Below, one piece after another: positions 24,909 through 33,940 of a stretch of DNA of 64,000 nucleotides (positions are counted from its first letter, which is position 1; every line of letters starts with the position of its first letter). Position numbers and translations under genes: made by a program. The notes beneath the pieces are model-generated. The model did no database searches and was not told the DNA's origin. It saw nothing but the letters and a program-made list of their open reading frames with translations. The stretch covers positions 4,650,001-4,714,000 of the forward strand of contig NZ_JAUSUT010000001.1 in NCBI RefSeq assembly GCF_030814215.1, in the 5' to 3' direction. This DNA comes from Amycolatopsis thermophila (GTDB taxonomy: Bacteria; Actinomycetota; Actinomycetes; Mycobacteriales; Pseudonocardiaceae).

Positions 24909-25438
24909 GAGCGGCGGCCATCGGTGGGGCTGCTCCAGCCCGTCCAGTGCCAAGGGGAGCCCGTCGCCCGGCCGGCGCCTTCCGGCGGCGCCCACCAGCG
25001 CCTACCGGGCGGGCGCCCGAGGCGCCCGCGGCGCAGCTGTCCTCGCGGCGGTCGGTGGGAGCGGCATGCGCGGTGCGGCTGCGGCGCCTGCGGCGCGGTG
25101 CACCTCCGGCGGGTTGCTGTGCGGGCGCGGTCCGCCTGGTGTGCGGTGGCGCCTGCGGCGGGTGCGCCTGGTGCGCGGTGGCGCCTGCGGCGGGTGCGCC
25201 TGGTGCGCCGTGCGTTTGCCGCGGGGTGGGCCTTGCGCCTGCGCCACGGTGCCTGCACCGCGGTGCCTGATGCGCGATGTGCCTGCTGCGCCCCGCGGTG
25301 CTTGCTGCGCGCTGCACCTGCTCGCCTGCTGTGCCGTGCACGTGCTGCCCGGTGCGCCTGCGGCGCCCTGCTCCGCCACTTGCGCTCCTACGGCGCGCAC
25401 CCGGCCGCCGGAGCTGCGTCGGCTACTGGGCTGCCTGG
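24909..25438. repeat. Low-complexity GCC/TGCG-rich non-coding tract
   Basis: About 530 bases made of short reiterations of GCGCCTGCGGCG and TGCGCCTGGTGCG. They include an exact two-copy 32-bp tandem repeat from 25145 (second copy from 25177) and many degenerate copies up to about 25400. All six frames give Arg/Ala/Pro/Cys-rich low-complexity peptides, and 32 is not a multiple of three, so it is not a coding repeat. It separates convergent genes. Confidence 0.7.
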
Positions 25439-26068
25439 CTACTGGAGGCGCGCTGGCTGGAGTTGCCTTCCGGCACCTGGGCCGCCCGCTGCCCGCGCGC
25501 CCGCGCCCTCCGCCTGGGCGGCGCGCGCGTCGGCCGAGACTGGGGCCGTGCCCCTTCCGGCCGCCGCCGTAGCTACCTCCGCCGGAACCGGCGCCATGCC
25601 CCTTCCGGCCGCCGAGGGCTCCGTGGCCACCTCCACCTCCACCGCCGCCGGCGCGGTGGCCACCTCCACCGAAACCGGCGCCGGCCAGCGCATCTGCACC
25701 GTGGTGCCCCGGGGGCCGGGGGAGATTTCCGCGTGCTCGGCCAGTGCGTGGATCAGCGGCAGGCCCCGGCCGTGCAGGGGGCCGGGCTCCGCGGCCGGCT
25801 CGCGCCAGTTGCCCTGGTCGCTCACGGTCACCCGCACCGCGTCCCGGCGCAGCTCCGCGGACAGCTCCAGCGGCCCCTCCTCGCGCACGGGGTAGGCGTG
25901 GGTCACCACGTTGATCATCGCCTCGTACGCCGCCAGCACCATCGCGTCCGCGGTGTCCTCCGGCAGCGCCACGGCGTGCGCCCAGCGGGTGAGTTCGTGT
26001 CGCAGGCTCGTCGCGTTGTGCGACCGGGCCGGCACCAGGTGGTGCAGGCGTTGATCTCCGGCGTCCAT
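25439..26068 (-). CDS. RsbW-like anti-sigma/ATP-binding kinase with repetitive tail
   Basis: 209 residues. Residues 1-135 are a HATPase_c_2 serine-kinase domain: AMVLAAYEAMINVVTHAYP (N-box), VRVTVSDQGNWREP (G1-like) and GRGLPLIHALAEHAEI (G2). Such kinases inhibit sigma factors or phosphorylate STAS partners. The last 75 residues are a repetitive Ala/Pro/Val/Glu tail (VEVATAPAAVEVEVATEPSAAG, GRGMAPVPAEVATAAAGRGTAP) encoded by reiterated DNA bordering the low-complexity tract. ATG 26066-26068 with a GGGGGA box is preferred. The SpoIIE phosphatase gene lies 85 bases upstream, suggesting a partner-switching module. Confidence 0.88.
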   Translation of the reverse strand: MDAGDQRLHHLVPARSHNATSLRHELTRWAHAVALPEDTADAMVLAAYEAMINVVTHAYPVREEGPLELSAELRRDAVRVTVSDQGNWREPAAEPGPLHGRGLPLIHALAEHAEISPGPRGTTVQMRWPAPVSVEVATAPAAVEVEVATEPSAAGRGMAPVPAEVATAAAGRGTAPVSADARAAQAEGAGARAAGGPGAGRQLQPARLQ

Positions 26069-26152
26069 CGAAGTCCCCCTCGGCGTGTGCTCCGTCGCAC
26101 CGGGATTACCCACCGTGCACGGGTTACACACCTGCTGGTCGCCGGATCCGGG

Positions 26153-28303
26153 TCAACCGGTCGTGAGCTCGGCCCACACGACCTTGCCGTCCGGGGTCGT
26201 GCGCGTCCCCCACCTCGTCGCGGCCTCCTCGACCACCTGCAGCCCACGGTGCTCGATCCCGCCGGTCGCCAGGATGTGCGGCAGGGCGCCCGCGCGGTCC
26301 GCGACGTCCACCGTCAACCGCTCCCCGTCGTGGTACAGCCGCAGCGTCAGCGGCGCCGACGCGTGCTTCAGCGCGTTCGTCACCAGCTCGGCCGCCACCT
26401 TCGCGGCGCCCTCGGCCACCTCGTCCAGGCCCCACCCGGCTAGCCGCCCCACCACGAACTCCCGCACGGCCGCGACATCCACCTGCCGCGTCAACGCCAT
26501 CGACGCCACCCGCCGGTGCGCGCCGCGGTGGTCGACGTACAGCAGCGCCACGTCGTCGTCGTGACGCCCGCCCGTCAGCTGCGCGATCAGCGCATCGCAG
26601 CCGGCGTCGAGATCACCGTCCGCGGGCAGCGCCCGCAGCCCGGCCAGCAACTCGTCGATCCCGGCGCCCAGCTCGCGCGTCCGGCTCTCCACCAGCCCGT
26701 CGGTGTACAGCACGAGCCGCATCCCGGGCGGGAACGGCACCTGCTCCTGCGGGTACTGCTCGCCGACCCCCAGCGGCATGCCCAGCGCCTCGGCGATCTG
26801 CCGTGTCGACCCGCCGGCGTCGATCAGCACCGCGGGCAGGTGCCCGGCGTTGGCGTAGGTGAGCGAGTCGTCGATCGGGTCGTGCACCGCGTACAGGCAG
26901 GTGATGAACTTGGCGCCGGGCGTCGACCGCGCCAGCTGCGACACGTTGTGCAGCACATCGGACGGCGGCAGGTCCACCAGCGCGTACGACCGGATCGCGG
27001 TGCGCATCTGGCCCATCACCGCGGCCGCCGGCACCCCGCGCCCCACCACGTCGCCGACCACGAACGCGGTCCGCCCGCCGGGCAGCTGGATCACGTCGAA
27101 CCAGTCGCCGCCCACCTCCGACCCCGCCGCGGCCGGCAGGTAACGCGACACGATCCGCAGGCCCGGGATGTCCGGCACCGCGGGCAGCATGCTGCGCGCC
27201 AGCTCCGTCGCCATCGACCGGTGCCGCGCGAACATCCGCGCGTTGTCCAGCGCGACGGCCGCGTACCCGGCGATCCCGGCCGCGATCTGCTCGTGCCGCA
27301 CGGTGAACCGCCCCGGCTCGGGGTGGGCGAAGAAGAACCCGCCCAGCACCTCGCGCGTCGTCGGCGTGATCACCGGGACGGCCAGGTAGCTGCGCACCGG
27401 CAGGTGACCCTCCGGCATGCCGAAGTGCGGCGCGTTGTGCCCGTAACGCGGATCCTCGGTGATGTCGTCACTGCGCACGATGCCGCTGCCGTTGAACGTC
27501 GGCGCGAACACGCCCGTGTTGCGCGGCATCGGGAAGCCGTCGAAGGTCTCCTTCGGGATCCCGGACAACGTGTAGAGCGTGTAGGACTCGCCGAACTCGT
27601 CGATCAGGTTGTAGAAGAACGCCCCGAACGCGGCCGCGGTGCCGCGGGTGGCCGCGTCGGTGGCCTCCTGGACGAGGGTGTCGATGTCGAGCTGGGCGGT
27701 CAGCCGTAGGCCGATCGCCTGGAGCATGTCGACCAGTTCCGCCTCGGCGCCCACCCGGTCGACGGCCCGTTCGAGCGCCGCGCCCTGCACCCGCGCGACG
27801 TCCTCCAGCATCGCGAGGTAGTCGCGCAGCGCTTCCTCGCGTTCGGCGGCTGTCCCGCGGGACAGCAGCCCCGCCCGCACGCTCACGGCGATCGCGCGGG
27901 CGGTCCGCTCCGGCAAGCCGGCCGGATCGCGCAGCGCGATCCAGAACGACCGTCCACCGGACAGCGGGCCGCCGAAGGCCAGCACCCCGGCCGAACGGGC
28001 CACCGGGAACCGCTCCGCAGGCGGCCGCGGGCCGATCACCCCGTCCAGCGCGGCGCCGGCCGGCGGATCACCGGCCGAAGCGACCAGCACCGGCGACCCG
28101 TCCTCGTCCACTGTGTACAGCTCGGCCGCGGCGGCGAACCCGTCCCGCAACCGGCGGACGACGGCCTGCGCGGCGGTGGCGAGGTCGGGCGCGTGTTCGG
28201 CTTCGGCGCGCAGCGCCGCGGCGACCCGGACGGTGTCCGACAAGCCGAAGACCGGGGGTTCGTGCGCCCCCGCTTCCCCGTGGTCGGCCTGCCGCCCGGT
28301 CAT
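26153..28303 (-). CDS. GAF-SpoIIE (PP2C) phosphatase with C-terminal ATPase domain
   Basis: 716 residues. An N-terminal sensor-like domain (about 1-170) and a GAF domain (about 190-345) are followed by a PP2C/SpoIIE domain from about 370. The metal-binding motifs are AAGSEVGGDWFDVIQLPGGR, FVVGDVVGRGVPAAAVM, YANAGHLPAVLI, LVLYTDGLVES and DDDVALLYV. The final 120 residues are a HATPase_c_2 domain (KVAAELVTNALKHASAPLTLRLY, RGLQVVEEAATRWG). Thus one protein carries both the phosphatase and the anti-sigma-kinase activities used to control STAS-domain antagonists. Soluble; the GAF region probably sets the input. Confidence 0.93.
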   Translation of the reverse strand: MTGRQADHGEAGAHEPPVFGLSDTVRVAAALRAEAEHAPDLATAAQAVVRRLRDGFAAAAELYTVDEDGSPVLVASAGDPPAGAALDGVIGPRPPAERFPVARSAGVLAFGGPLSGGRSFWIALRDPAGLPERTARAIAVSVRAGLLSRGTAAEREEALRDYLAMLEDVARVQGAALERAVDRVGAEAELVDMLQAIGLRLTAQLDIDTLVQEATDAATRGTAAAFGAFFYNLIDEFGESYTLYTLSGIPKETFDGFPMPRNTGVFAPTFNGSGIVRSDDITEDPRYGHNAPHFGMPEGHLPVRSYLAVPVITPTTREVLGGFFFAHPEPGRFTVRHEQIAAGIAGYAAVALDNARMFARHRSMATELARSMLPAVPDIPGLRIVSRYLPAAAGSEVGGDWFDVIQLPGGRTAFVVGDVVGRGVPAAAVMGQMRTAIRSYALVDLPPSDVLHNVSQLARSTPGAKFITCLYAVHDPIDDSLTYANAGHLPAVLIDAGGSTRQIAEALGMPLGVGEQYPQEQVPFPPGMRLVLYTDGLVESRTRELGAGIDELLAGLRALPADGDLDAGCDALIAQLTGGRHDDDVALLYVDHRGAHRRVASMALTRQVDVAAVREFVVGRLAGWGLDEVAEGAAKVAAELVTNALKHASAPLTLRLYHDGERLTVDVADRAGALPHILATGGIEHRGLQVVEEAATRWGTRTTPDGKVVWAELTTG

Positions 28304-28397
28304 CGGTCCGCGCTCCCCTCACGTCGGCGGCTGCCAGCCTAACCCTCGTGACACCGGCGTGACGCGGTTTCGGCCGGATACGACACCGATCCGCTGC

Positions 28398-29432
28398 TCA
28401 GTTCACACATTCCCCCGCCGGCGCCGGGCCTGTCGCGGGCAGGTCCGCCACGAACGTGCGCACCTGGCCGGGATCGAGGCCGAGGGTGCCGGTCCGTTCG
28501 TCGTCGGCGACGGGCACGGTCGCGATCCGCAGCCCGGCGGGCCGGGTCGTGCGCAGGAGAGCGGCGAACCCGGGCAGGTCCCAGCCCGGATCGGTCCGGA
28601 CGGACCGGCCGACGGCGTGGATCAGCGCGGTCACCGACGCGGGGTCGGCGAGCAGGTTCCCGGTGAGCACCTCCTCCGCCGCCGAGCGCAGGAACGCCTG
28701 CAGCCGCACGATCCGGTCCAGGTCCCCGTTGGGCAGGCCGAAGCGTTGCCGCAGGAAGTCCGGCGCCGTCGTCGCGGTCAGGACCTGCCGCCCCGCCGGG
28801 AAGGACGCGCCGGTGCGCGGGTCGTGGGAGGCGGCGCGCAGGCACACCGGCACACCGTGGAGCGCTTGCGCGAGCGCGCCGAACCCGGACATGCCCACCA
28901 GCGCGTAGTGGTCGATGGGCGTGCCGGTCAGCTGCTGCACGGTGTCGACGAGCGTGCGGGCCCCGGCCTCGGTGGCGCTCGCCTCGTCCTGGCCCCGTTC
29001 GCGGGCGGCCGCCTTGGCGCCGGCGTAGGCGGAGTTCAGCCTGCCCTCGCCGAACCCGGGGATGGCCACCCAGGAGTCGCGGGGGATCGAGGCGAGCGCG
29101 GCGGTGCCGTCCGGGCGGAACCGGCCGAGCACCACCGAATCGGCCTGGTCGTGGTCGTCGAGGCCGGCCAGCAGGACGGTCTGGCCCGCGGCGGGCGGCG
29201 TGCCGACCACGGGTTCGGTGCGCTGGAGCACCTTCGGCACCAGGACGGCGGCGACGGCCACGACGACCACCGCCGCGGCGGCCACGACCAGAACCGGGGT
29301 CCGGGCGCGGCGCGGCTGCGCGCGGCGGCGCTCGAGTTCGGCCAGGACGGCCCGCGGGTCCGGGCGCCGGTCCGCTTCGACGGCCAGGGCGGCGCGGATC
29401 AGCTGTTCGGTGCTCGGGCGTTCGGGGGTCAT
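28398..29432 (-). CDS. LytR-CpsA-Psr (LCP) family membrane protein
   Basis: 344 residues. A cytoplasmic N-terminus (about 45 residues, with PSTEQLIRAALAVEADRRPDPRAVLAELERRRA) precedes one membrane helix (about 46-64, VLVVAAAAVVVVAVAAVLV) and an external LCP domain: LLAGLDDHDQADSVVLGRFRPDG, SIPRDSWVAIPGFGEGRLNSAYA, LTGTPIDHYALVGMSGF, and RQRFGLPNGDLDRIVRLQAFLRSA. LCP enzymes attach glycopolymers to peptidoglycan. The gene overlaps the upstream sigma gene by ATGA. The N-terminal region facing the cytoplasm could serve as an anti-sigma contact (inference). Confidence 0.88.
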   Translation of the reverse strand: MTPERPSTEQLIRAALAVEADRRPDPRAVLAELERRRAQPRRARTPVLVVAAAAVVVVAVAAVLVPKVLQRTEPVVGTPPAAGQTVLLAGLDDHDQADSVVLGRFRPDGTAALASIPRDSWVAIPGFGEGRLNSAYAGAKAAARERGQDEASATEAGARTLVDTVQQLTGTPIDHYALVGMSGFGALAQALHGVPVCLRAASHDPRTGASFPAGRQVLTATTAPDFLRQRFGLPNGDLDRIVRLQAFLRSAAEEVLTGNLLADPASVTALIHAVGRSVRTDPGWDLPGFAALLRTTRPAGLRIATVPVADDERTGTLGLDPGQVRTFVADLPATGPAPAGECVN

Positions 29433-29944
29433 GACAGTGCCTCCGTGACGGACACGCGACGGCTGCGCTCGGCGGTGCGCAGTGTGCTCAGGGCGCGGGA
29501 GATGTGGCTGCGGACGGTGCCCGCCGAGCAGCCGAGCACCTCGGCGATCTCGGCGTCGGTGCAGTCGGAGTAGAAGCGGAGCACGATCGCGGCGCGCTGC
29601 TTGCGCGGCAGGGCGGCGATCCGCGAGCGCATGGCGTCGCGTTCGGCGAAGTGCTCGGCGGGGTCGGCGACGGGGGTCGCGAGGGCGTCGAGCGTGCTGT
29701 GCGCGGCGGCCACGTTGCGGGAGGACCGCAGGCGCCGCCACGACAGGTACTCGTTGGTGATCATCTTGCGCACGTAGCTCTCGGGGGCGGCCAGCCCGGC
29801 GATGCGGGACCAGCGGTGCTGGGCGCGCAGCAGCGTCTCCTGCACGACGTCCTGCGCGAGATGCGGATCGCAGGTCAGCGCCGTGGCGTAGCGGAGCAGG
29901 CGGTCGAGGCGTTCGGCCACGAAGTCGTCGAAGCGGTCCCGCAC
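29429..29944 (-). CDS. SigE-family ECF sigma-70 factor
   Basis: 171 residues. Region 2 is RLLRYATALTCDPHLAQDVVQETLLRAQHRWSRI and region 4 is ALPRKQRAAIVLRFYSDCTDAEIAEVLGCSAGTVRSHISRALSTLR. The SDCTDAEIAEVLGCSAGTVRS string is diagnostic of actinobacterial SigE-type factors. It is translationally coupled to the LCP-domain membrane protein, which occupies the place usually taken by an anti-sigma factor. An AAC-N16-GTT promoter candidate upstream suggests autoregulation. Confidence 0.92.
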   Translation of the reverse strand: MRDRFDDFVAERLDRLLRYATALTCDPHLAQDVVQETLLRAQHRWSRIAGLAAPESYVRKMITNEYLSWRRLRSSRNVAAAHSTLDALATPVADPAEHFAERDAMRSRIAALPRKQRAAIVLRFYSDCTDAEIAEVLGCSAGTVRSHISRALSTLRTAERSRRVSVTEALS

Positions 29945-29979
29945 CGGCGCTCCTTTCGGTCTGTCGGGTGTGCGTCCTC

Positions 29980-30001
29980 AACGCTGCGGGACCCCCCGGT
30001 T
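29980..30001 (-). promoter_or_regulatory. Candidate autoregulated ECF promoter of the sigma gene
   Basis: On the minus strand, AAC (-35, 29999-30001) and GTT (-10, 29980-29982) are separated by exactly 16 bp, the SigE-like AAC-N16-GTT pattern. They lie 36 bases before the sigma start codon. Motif match only. Confidence 0.45.
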
Positions 30002-30046
30002 GTTGAATCCGATCCGGAAATCGTCCCAGCCGGTTAGGGTCGGGCC

Positions 30047-30811
30047 ATGTTGCTCCTCGCGCACCTGTCGGACATCCACCTCGACGGTGGCGAACGCAAC
30101 GCCGGGCGCGCGGCGCGGATCGTGCGCTACCTGGCCGACTTGCCGCGGCCGGTGGACGCCGTGCTGGTCACCGGCGACCTGGCCGACCACGGCTCGCCGC
30201 AGGAGTACGGCGAGGTCGCGACGCTGCTGGCCGGGCTGCCCTACCCGGTGTTCCACTGCCCCGGCAACCACGACGCGCGGCCCGCCTACCGGGAGGCGCT
30301 GCTCGGCGAGGCGCCGTCGGACGCGCCGGTCAACCAGGCCCGCCACGCCGGCGGTGCGGTGTTCGCGCTGTGCGACAGCAGCATTCCCGGCAGCGGCGCC
30401 GGACACCTGGCCGACGAGACGCTGGACTGGCTGGACGGCGTGCTGGCCGAGGAGGCGGGGCGGCCCGCGTTCGTGGCCTTCCACCACCCGCCGGTGGTGC
30501 TGCACCACCCGCTGCTCGACGAGATCCGGCAACGGCAGGCGGAGCGGCTCGCCGAGGTCGTCGGCCGCCACCCGGACGTGGTGGCCCTGTTCTGCGGGCA
30601 CGCCCACACCCCGTCGGTGAGCACCTTCGCCGGGCGGCCGCTCGTGGTGGCGCCCGGAGTGGTGTCGACGCTGTCCCTGCCGTGGGAGCCGGGCGGCGAG
30701 GTGGGCTGGGCGGACGGCGGCCCGCTCGACCACGACCGGCCACCGGCGCTGGCGTTCCACGTGGTCGACGACGACCGGCGGCTCACCACGCACTTCCGGC
30801 TCTGCCCGTAG
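30047..30811 (+). CDS. Calcineurin-like metallophosphoesterase (CpdA-type)
   Basis: 254 residues with every metal-binding motif in order: HLSDIHLDGG (D-x-H), LVTGDLADHG (GD), CPGNHDARP (GNHD), FHHPPVVLHH (HH) and FCGHAHTPS (GHxH). The pattern and size match class III cyclic-nucleotide phosphodiesterases (CpdA/Rv0805-like), which cleave 3',5'- or 2',3'-cyclic nucleotides. ATG 30047 follows GGTTAGGGTCGGGCC. It is divergent from the sigma gene and convergent with a small gene at 30830. Confidence 0.9.
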   Translation: MLLLAHLSDIHLDGGERNAGRAARIVRYLADLPRPVDAVLVTGDLADHGSPQEYGEVATLLAGLPYPVFHCPGNHDARPAYREALLGEAPSDAPVNQARHAGGAVFALCDSSIPGSGAGHLADETLDWLDGVLAEEAGRPAFVAFHHPPVVLHHPLLDEIRQRQAERLAEVVGRHPDVVALFCGHAHTPSVSTFAGRPLVVAPGVVSTLSLPWEPGGEVGWADGGPLDHDRPPALAFHVVDDDRRLTTHFRLCP

Positions 30812-30829
30812 CCCGGAACTCCTTGGCGG

Positions 30830-31063
30830 CTAACGGGTTTCCACGCGGTCAGGCGCCCGATGCGGGCCCGGGCACCAGCCGGAGCGGGTCGTGCTGCGGC
30901 GTCCGCTCGGCGGGACGACCGATCCGTGCAGCTCGCCGTCGGCGGCCCAGTGCAGGAACTCCTCTTCCCAGGGCCGGTTCTCCAGGTCGCGGCGCTCGGC
31001 GAGCTCCACCTGCGTCTCGGCGAACTCGCGCAGCGCGGTGAGGATCCGGCTCAACAAGCGCAT
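30830..31063 (-). CDS. Small conserved-looking hypothetical protein
   Basis: 77 residues from ATG 31061-31063: an N-terminal helix MRLLSRILTALREFAETQVELAERRDLENRP, the strikingly acidic-aromatic PWEEEFLHWAADGELHG, then PPSGRRSTTRSGWCPG. The mixture of conserved-type Trp/Gly/Cys positions and a good helix argues that it is real. I recall similar actinobacterial small proteins but cannot verify. The open frame continues upstream with other possible starts (for example ATG near 31134), so the start is uncertain. Confidence 0.6.
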   Translation of the reverse strand: MRLLSRILTALREFAETQVELAERRDLENRPWEEEFLHWAADGELHGSVVPPSGRRSTTRSGWCPGPHRAPDRVETR

Positions 31064-31230
31064 GGCCCGATCGTGCTCCGGCTCACCAGCCCGGACGAGT
31101 GGCAGTACTGCTTGTGTTCGACAAAATTCTGCCATTGACGGCTTTCGCCGCGCGAAAGGACTGCACCCGGGGGTGACTTCGGCCGCCCGTGAAGGCATGA
31201 TCGCGGAGTATCCGTAGTGGGAGGCCAGTT

Positions 31231-33468
31231 TTGAGCATCGTCGGCACCAGGGTGGTCCGCGTCGAGGACCACCAGCTGATCACGCAGGGCGGGACCTACG
31301 TCGAGGATCTGCGGGTGGAGGCGCTGACCGGGGCGGTGCACGCCATGTTCGTGCGCAGCCCGGTCGCGCACGCCCGCGTCACCGTCGACGCGTCCGCCGC
31401 GCTCGAGGCGCCGGGGGTCGTCGCGGTCTACACGGCCGCCGACCTCGACCTCGCGCCGCACAAGGCAGGACCGGTCGTCGAGCCGTGGCTGGCCGACGGT
31501 GTGGTCCGCTACGTGGGCGAGCCGGTCGCGCTCGTGCTCACCGAGGAGCGCTACCAGCTCGCGGACGCCGCCGAGCTGGTCGACGTCGACTACGACCCGC
31601 TCGACGTGGTCGCGAGCATCGACGCCGCGCTGTCCGACGAAACGGTGCTGTTCCCCGACCAGGGCACCAACACGCTGCAGACCACCGGCGGCGAGTTCGA
31701 CGACAAGGCGTTCGACGACTGCGAGGTCGTGGTCACGAAGACGATCCTCAACCAGCGGGTCGCCCCGGCGCCGCTGGAAGTGCGTGGCGCGGCCTGCGCG
31801 TGGGGCGACGACGGCAGGCTGACGCTGTGGTTGTCCACGCAGAACGCGCAGATCTCGCGCGCCACCGTGGCGAAGGGGCTCGGCGTCGACGCCAAGGACG
31901 TCCGGGTGATCACGCCCGACGTCGGCGGCGGGTTCGGTGCGAAGATCGGCACCGACCCGGAGTCGGTGGTGCTGGGCTGGGCGTCGAAGCGGTCCGGCCG
32001 GCCGATCCGCTGGGTGGAGACCCGCAGCGAGAACCTGGTCGCGATGACGCACGGGCGGGCGCAGCAGAACACCGTCACCATCGGCGGGCGCCGCGACGGC
32101 ACCGTGCTCGCGTTCCGGCTGGAGGTCGTGCAGGACGCCGGCGCCTACCCGCGCACGATGTTCCTGCCGACGCTGACCGAGCTGATGGCCACCGGCGTCT
32201 ACCACTTCCCGAAGGTGGAGACGAGCAGCCGCGCGGTCGTCACCAACACGACGCCGATCGCGGCCTACCGGGGCGCGGGCCGCCCGGAGGCGACCGCCGC
32301 GATCGAGCGCGCGATGGACCTCTTCGCCGCCGAGATCGGCGTGGACCCGGCCGAGGTCCGGCGGATCAACTTCATCCGGCCGGAGGAGTTCCCGTACACC
32401 TCGCCGACCGGCGCCAGCTACGACACCGGCGAGTACGCCAAGGCGCTGGACAAGGTCCTGGAGGCGGGCGGGTACGCCGGCCTGCGCGCGGAGCAGGCCC
32501 GGCGCCGCGAATCCGGTGACCCGGTCGCGCTCGGCCTCGGGATCGCCACCTACGTCGAGATCACCGGCGGCGACTCGGGCGGCGAGAGCGGGCGCCTGCT
32601 GATCAACCCCGACGGCTCGGTCACCGCCTACACCGGCTCCTCGCCGCACGGCCAGGGCCTGGACACCACGCTGACCATGCTGCTGTCCGACCAGCTCGGC
32701 GTGCCGATGGAGCGGATCACCGTCCGGCACGGCGACACCGACGAGGTGCCCCGCGCGATCGGCACGTTCGGGTCGCGCTCGCTGCAGCTGGGCGGGTCCG
32801 CGCTGCGCCAGGCCGCCGACCAGGTCATCGACCAGGCCCGTGCGCTGGCGGCCGACCGGCTGGAGGCGAGCCCGGACGACGTCGAGCTCGTCGACGGCGC
32901 CTTCCAGGTGCGGGGCGCGCCCGCGAGCGGGTCGGTCACCTGGGCGCAGCTGGCCGAGGAGGCCGAGCTGACCGCGGACGTGTGGTTCGGCGACGGCAGC
33001 CCGACCTTCCCCTTCGGCGCGCACCTCGCCGTCGTGGAGGTCGACACGCTCACCGGGAAGGTCGTGCTGAAGCGGATCATCGCGTGCGACGACGCCGGCC
33101 CCATCGTCAACCCGCTCGCCTTCCAGGGGCAGCGGCACGGCGGGCTCGGCCAGGGCGCGGCACAGGCGCTGCTGGAGGTCATGAACTACGACGCCGACGG
33201 CAACCCGACGACGGCGACCCTGGCGGACTACTCGTTCGTCACCGCACCCGAGCTGCCCGACTTCGAGCTGGTCGACTCCGAGACCCCGACGACCCGGAAC
33301 CTGCTGGGTGTCAAGGGGATCGGCGAGGCCGCCACGATCGGCTCGACGCCCGCGGTGCACAACGCGGTGGTCGACGCGCTGTCCCACCTGGGCGTGCGTC
33401 ATCTCGACATGCCCACCACCCCGCTGCGGGTGTGGCAGGCGCTCACCGAAGCGAGGAAGGCGAACTGA
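31231..33468 (+). CDS. Molybdenum hydroxylase large subunit (form-II CoxL-like)
   Basis: 745 residues. This is the molybdopterin-cytosine-dinucleotide subunit of the xanthine dehydrogenase/CO dehydrogenase family: QGGTYVEDL at the N-terminus, [11 protein letters not shown] (cofactor loop), [22 protein letters not shown], and the catalytic Glu in [26 protein letters not shown] is the form-II motif, not the AYRCSFR of true CO dehydrogenase, so the substrate is more likely an aldehyde, N-heterocycle or other carbonyl/arene. The start is TTG 31231 with a good GGGAGG box; no ATG/GTG fits better. First gene of a large-small-medium operon. Confidence 0.92.
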   Translation: MSIVGTRVVRVEDHQLITQGGTYVEDLRVEALTGAVHAMFVRSPVAHARVTVDASAALEAPGVVAVYTAADLDLAPHKAGPVVEPWLADGVVRYVGEPVALVLTEERYQLADAAELVDVDYDPLDVVASIDAALSDETVLFPDQGTNTLQTTGGEFDDKAFDDCEVVVTKTILNQRVAPAPLEVRGAACAWGDDGRLTLWLSTQNAQISRATVAKGLGVDAKDVRVITPDVGGGFGAKIGTDPESVVLGWASKRSGRPIRWVETRSENLVAMTHGRAQQNTVTIGGRRDGTVLAFRLEVVQDAGAYPRTMFLPTLTELMATGVYHFPKVETSSRAVVTNTTPIAAYRGAGRPEATAAIERAMDLFAAEIGVDPAEVRRINFIRPEEFPYTSPTGASYDTGEYAKALDKVLEAGGYAGLRAEQARRRESGDPVALGLGIATYVEITGGDSGGESGRLLINPDGSVTAYTGSSPHGQGLDTTLTMLLSDQLGVPMERITVRHGDTDEVPRAIGTFGSRSLQLGGSALRQAADQVIDQARALAADRLEASPDDVELVDGAFQVRGAPASGSVTWAQLAEEAELTADVWFGDGSPTFPFGAHLAVVEVDTLTGKVVLKRIIACDDAGPIVNPLAFQGQRHGGLGQGAAQALLEVMNYDADGNPTTATLADYSFVTAPELPDFELVDSETPTTRNLLGVKGIGEAATIGSTPAVHNAVVDALSHLGVRHLDMPTTPLRVWQALTEARKAN

Positions 33469-33469
33469 C

Positions 33470-33940
33470 GTGAAGGTCTCCATCGAGATCAACGGCACGA
33501 CGGTCTCCGAGGAGGTCGAGGACCGGACCCTGCTGGTCCACTTCGTGCGTGAGCAGGCCGGGCTGACGGCCACGAACATCGGGTGCGACACCACGTCGTG
33601 CGGCGCGTGCACCGTCCTGCTGGACGGCGAGTCCGTCAAGTCGTGCACGGTGCTGGCCGCGCAGGCCGACGGGCACCGGGTGACGACGCTGGAGGGCCTG
33701 CGCGGCGAGGGCGGCGACCTGCACCCGGTGCAGCGCGCGTTCCGCGAGGAGCACGGTCTGCAGTGCGGGTTCTGCACACCCGGCATGATCATGGCTTCGG
33801 TGTCGCTGCTGGACCACAACCCGAAGCCGACGCGCCAGGAGGTGCGTGACGGGCTGGAGGGCAACCTGTGCCGCTGCACGGGTTACCACAACATCGTCAA
33901 CGCCGTGATGAACGCGTCCGGTCAGGAGGTGCAGCGGTGA
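33470..33940 (+). CDS. Molybdenum hydroxylase 2Fe-2S small subunit
   Basis: 156 residues. The plant-type 2Fe-2S cluster is C-x4-C-x2-C in [18 protein letters not shown] with a fourth Cys in VKSCTVLA. The C-terminal four-helix domain binds the second cluster ([13 protein letters not shown] and [14 protein letters not shown]). It transfers electrons from the Mo centre to FAD. The GTG start is one base after the large-subunit stop, and its end overlaps the FAD subunit start (GTGA). Confidence 0.95.
   Translation: MKVSIEINGTTVSEEVEDRTLLVHFVREQAGLTATNIGCDTTSCGACTVLLDGESVKSCTVLAAQADGHRVTTLEGLRGEGGDLHPVQRAFREEHGLQCGFCTPGMIMASVSLLDHNPKPTRQEVRDGLEGNLCRCTGYHNIVNAVMNASGQEVQR

Noticed and set aside
25145-25208. 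Possible CRISPR-like array
   Set aside because: The units are adjacent with no unique spacers, only two exact copies, and no cas genes are nearby.
24843-25895. Open frames through the repetitive tract
   Set aside because: They translate into Arg/Ala/Cys-rich reiterations with changing frame; the 32-bp repeat period is not a multiple of three.
31231-33468. Assignment of the molybdenum hydroxylase as aerobic CO dehydrogenase
   Set aside because: The active-site motif is AYRGAGR (form II), not AYRCSFR, and the gene order differs from coxMSL.
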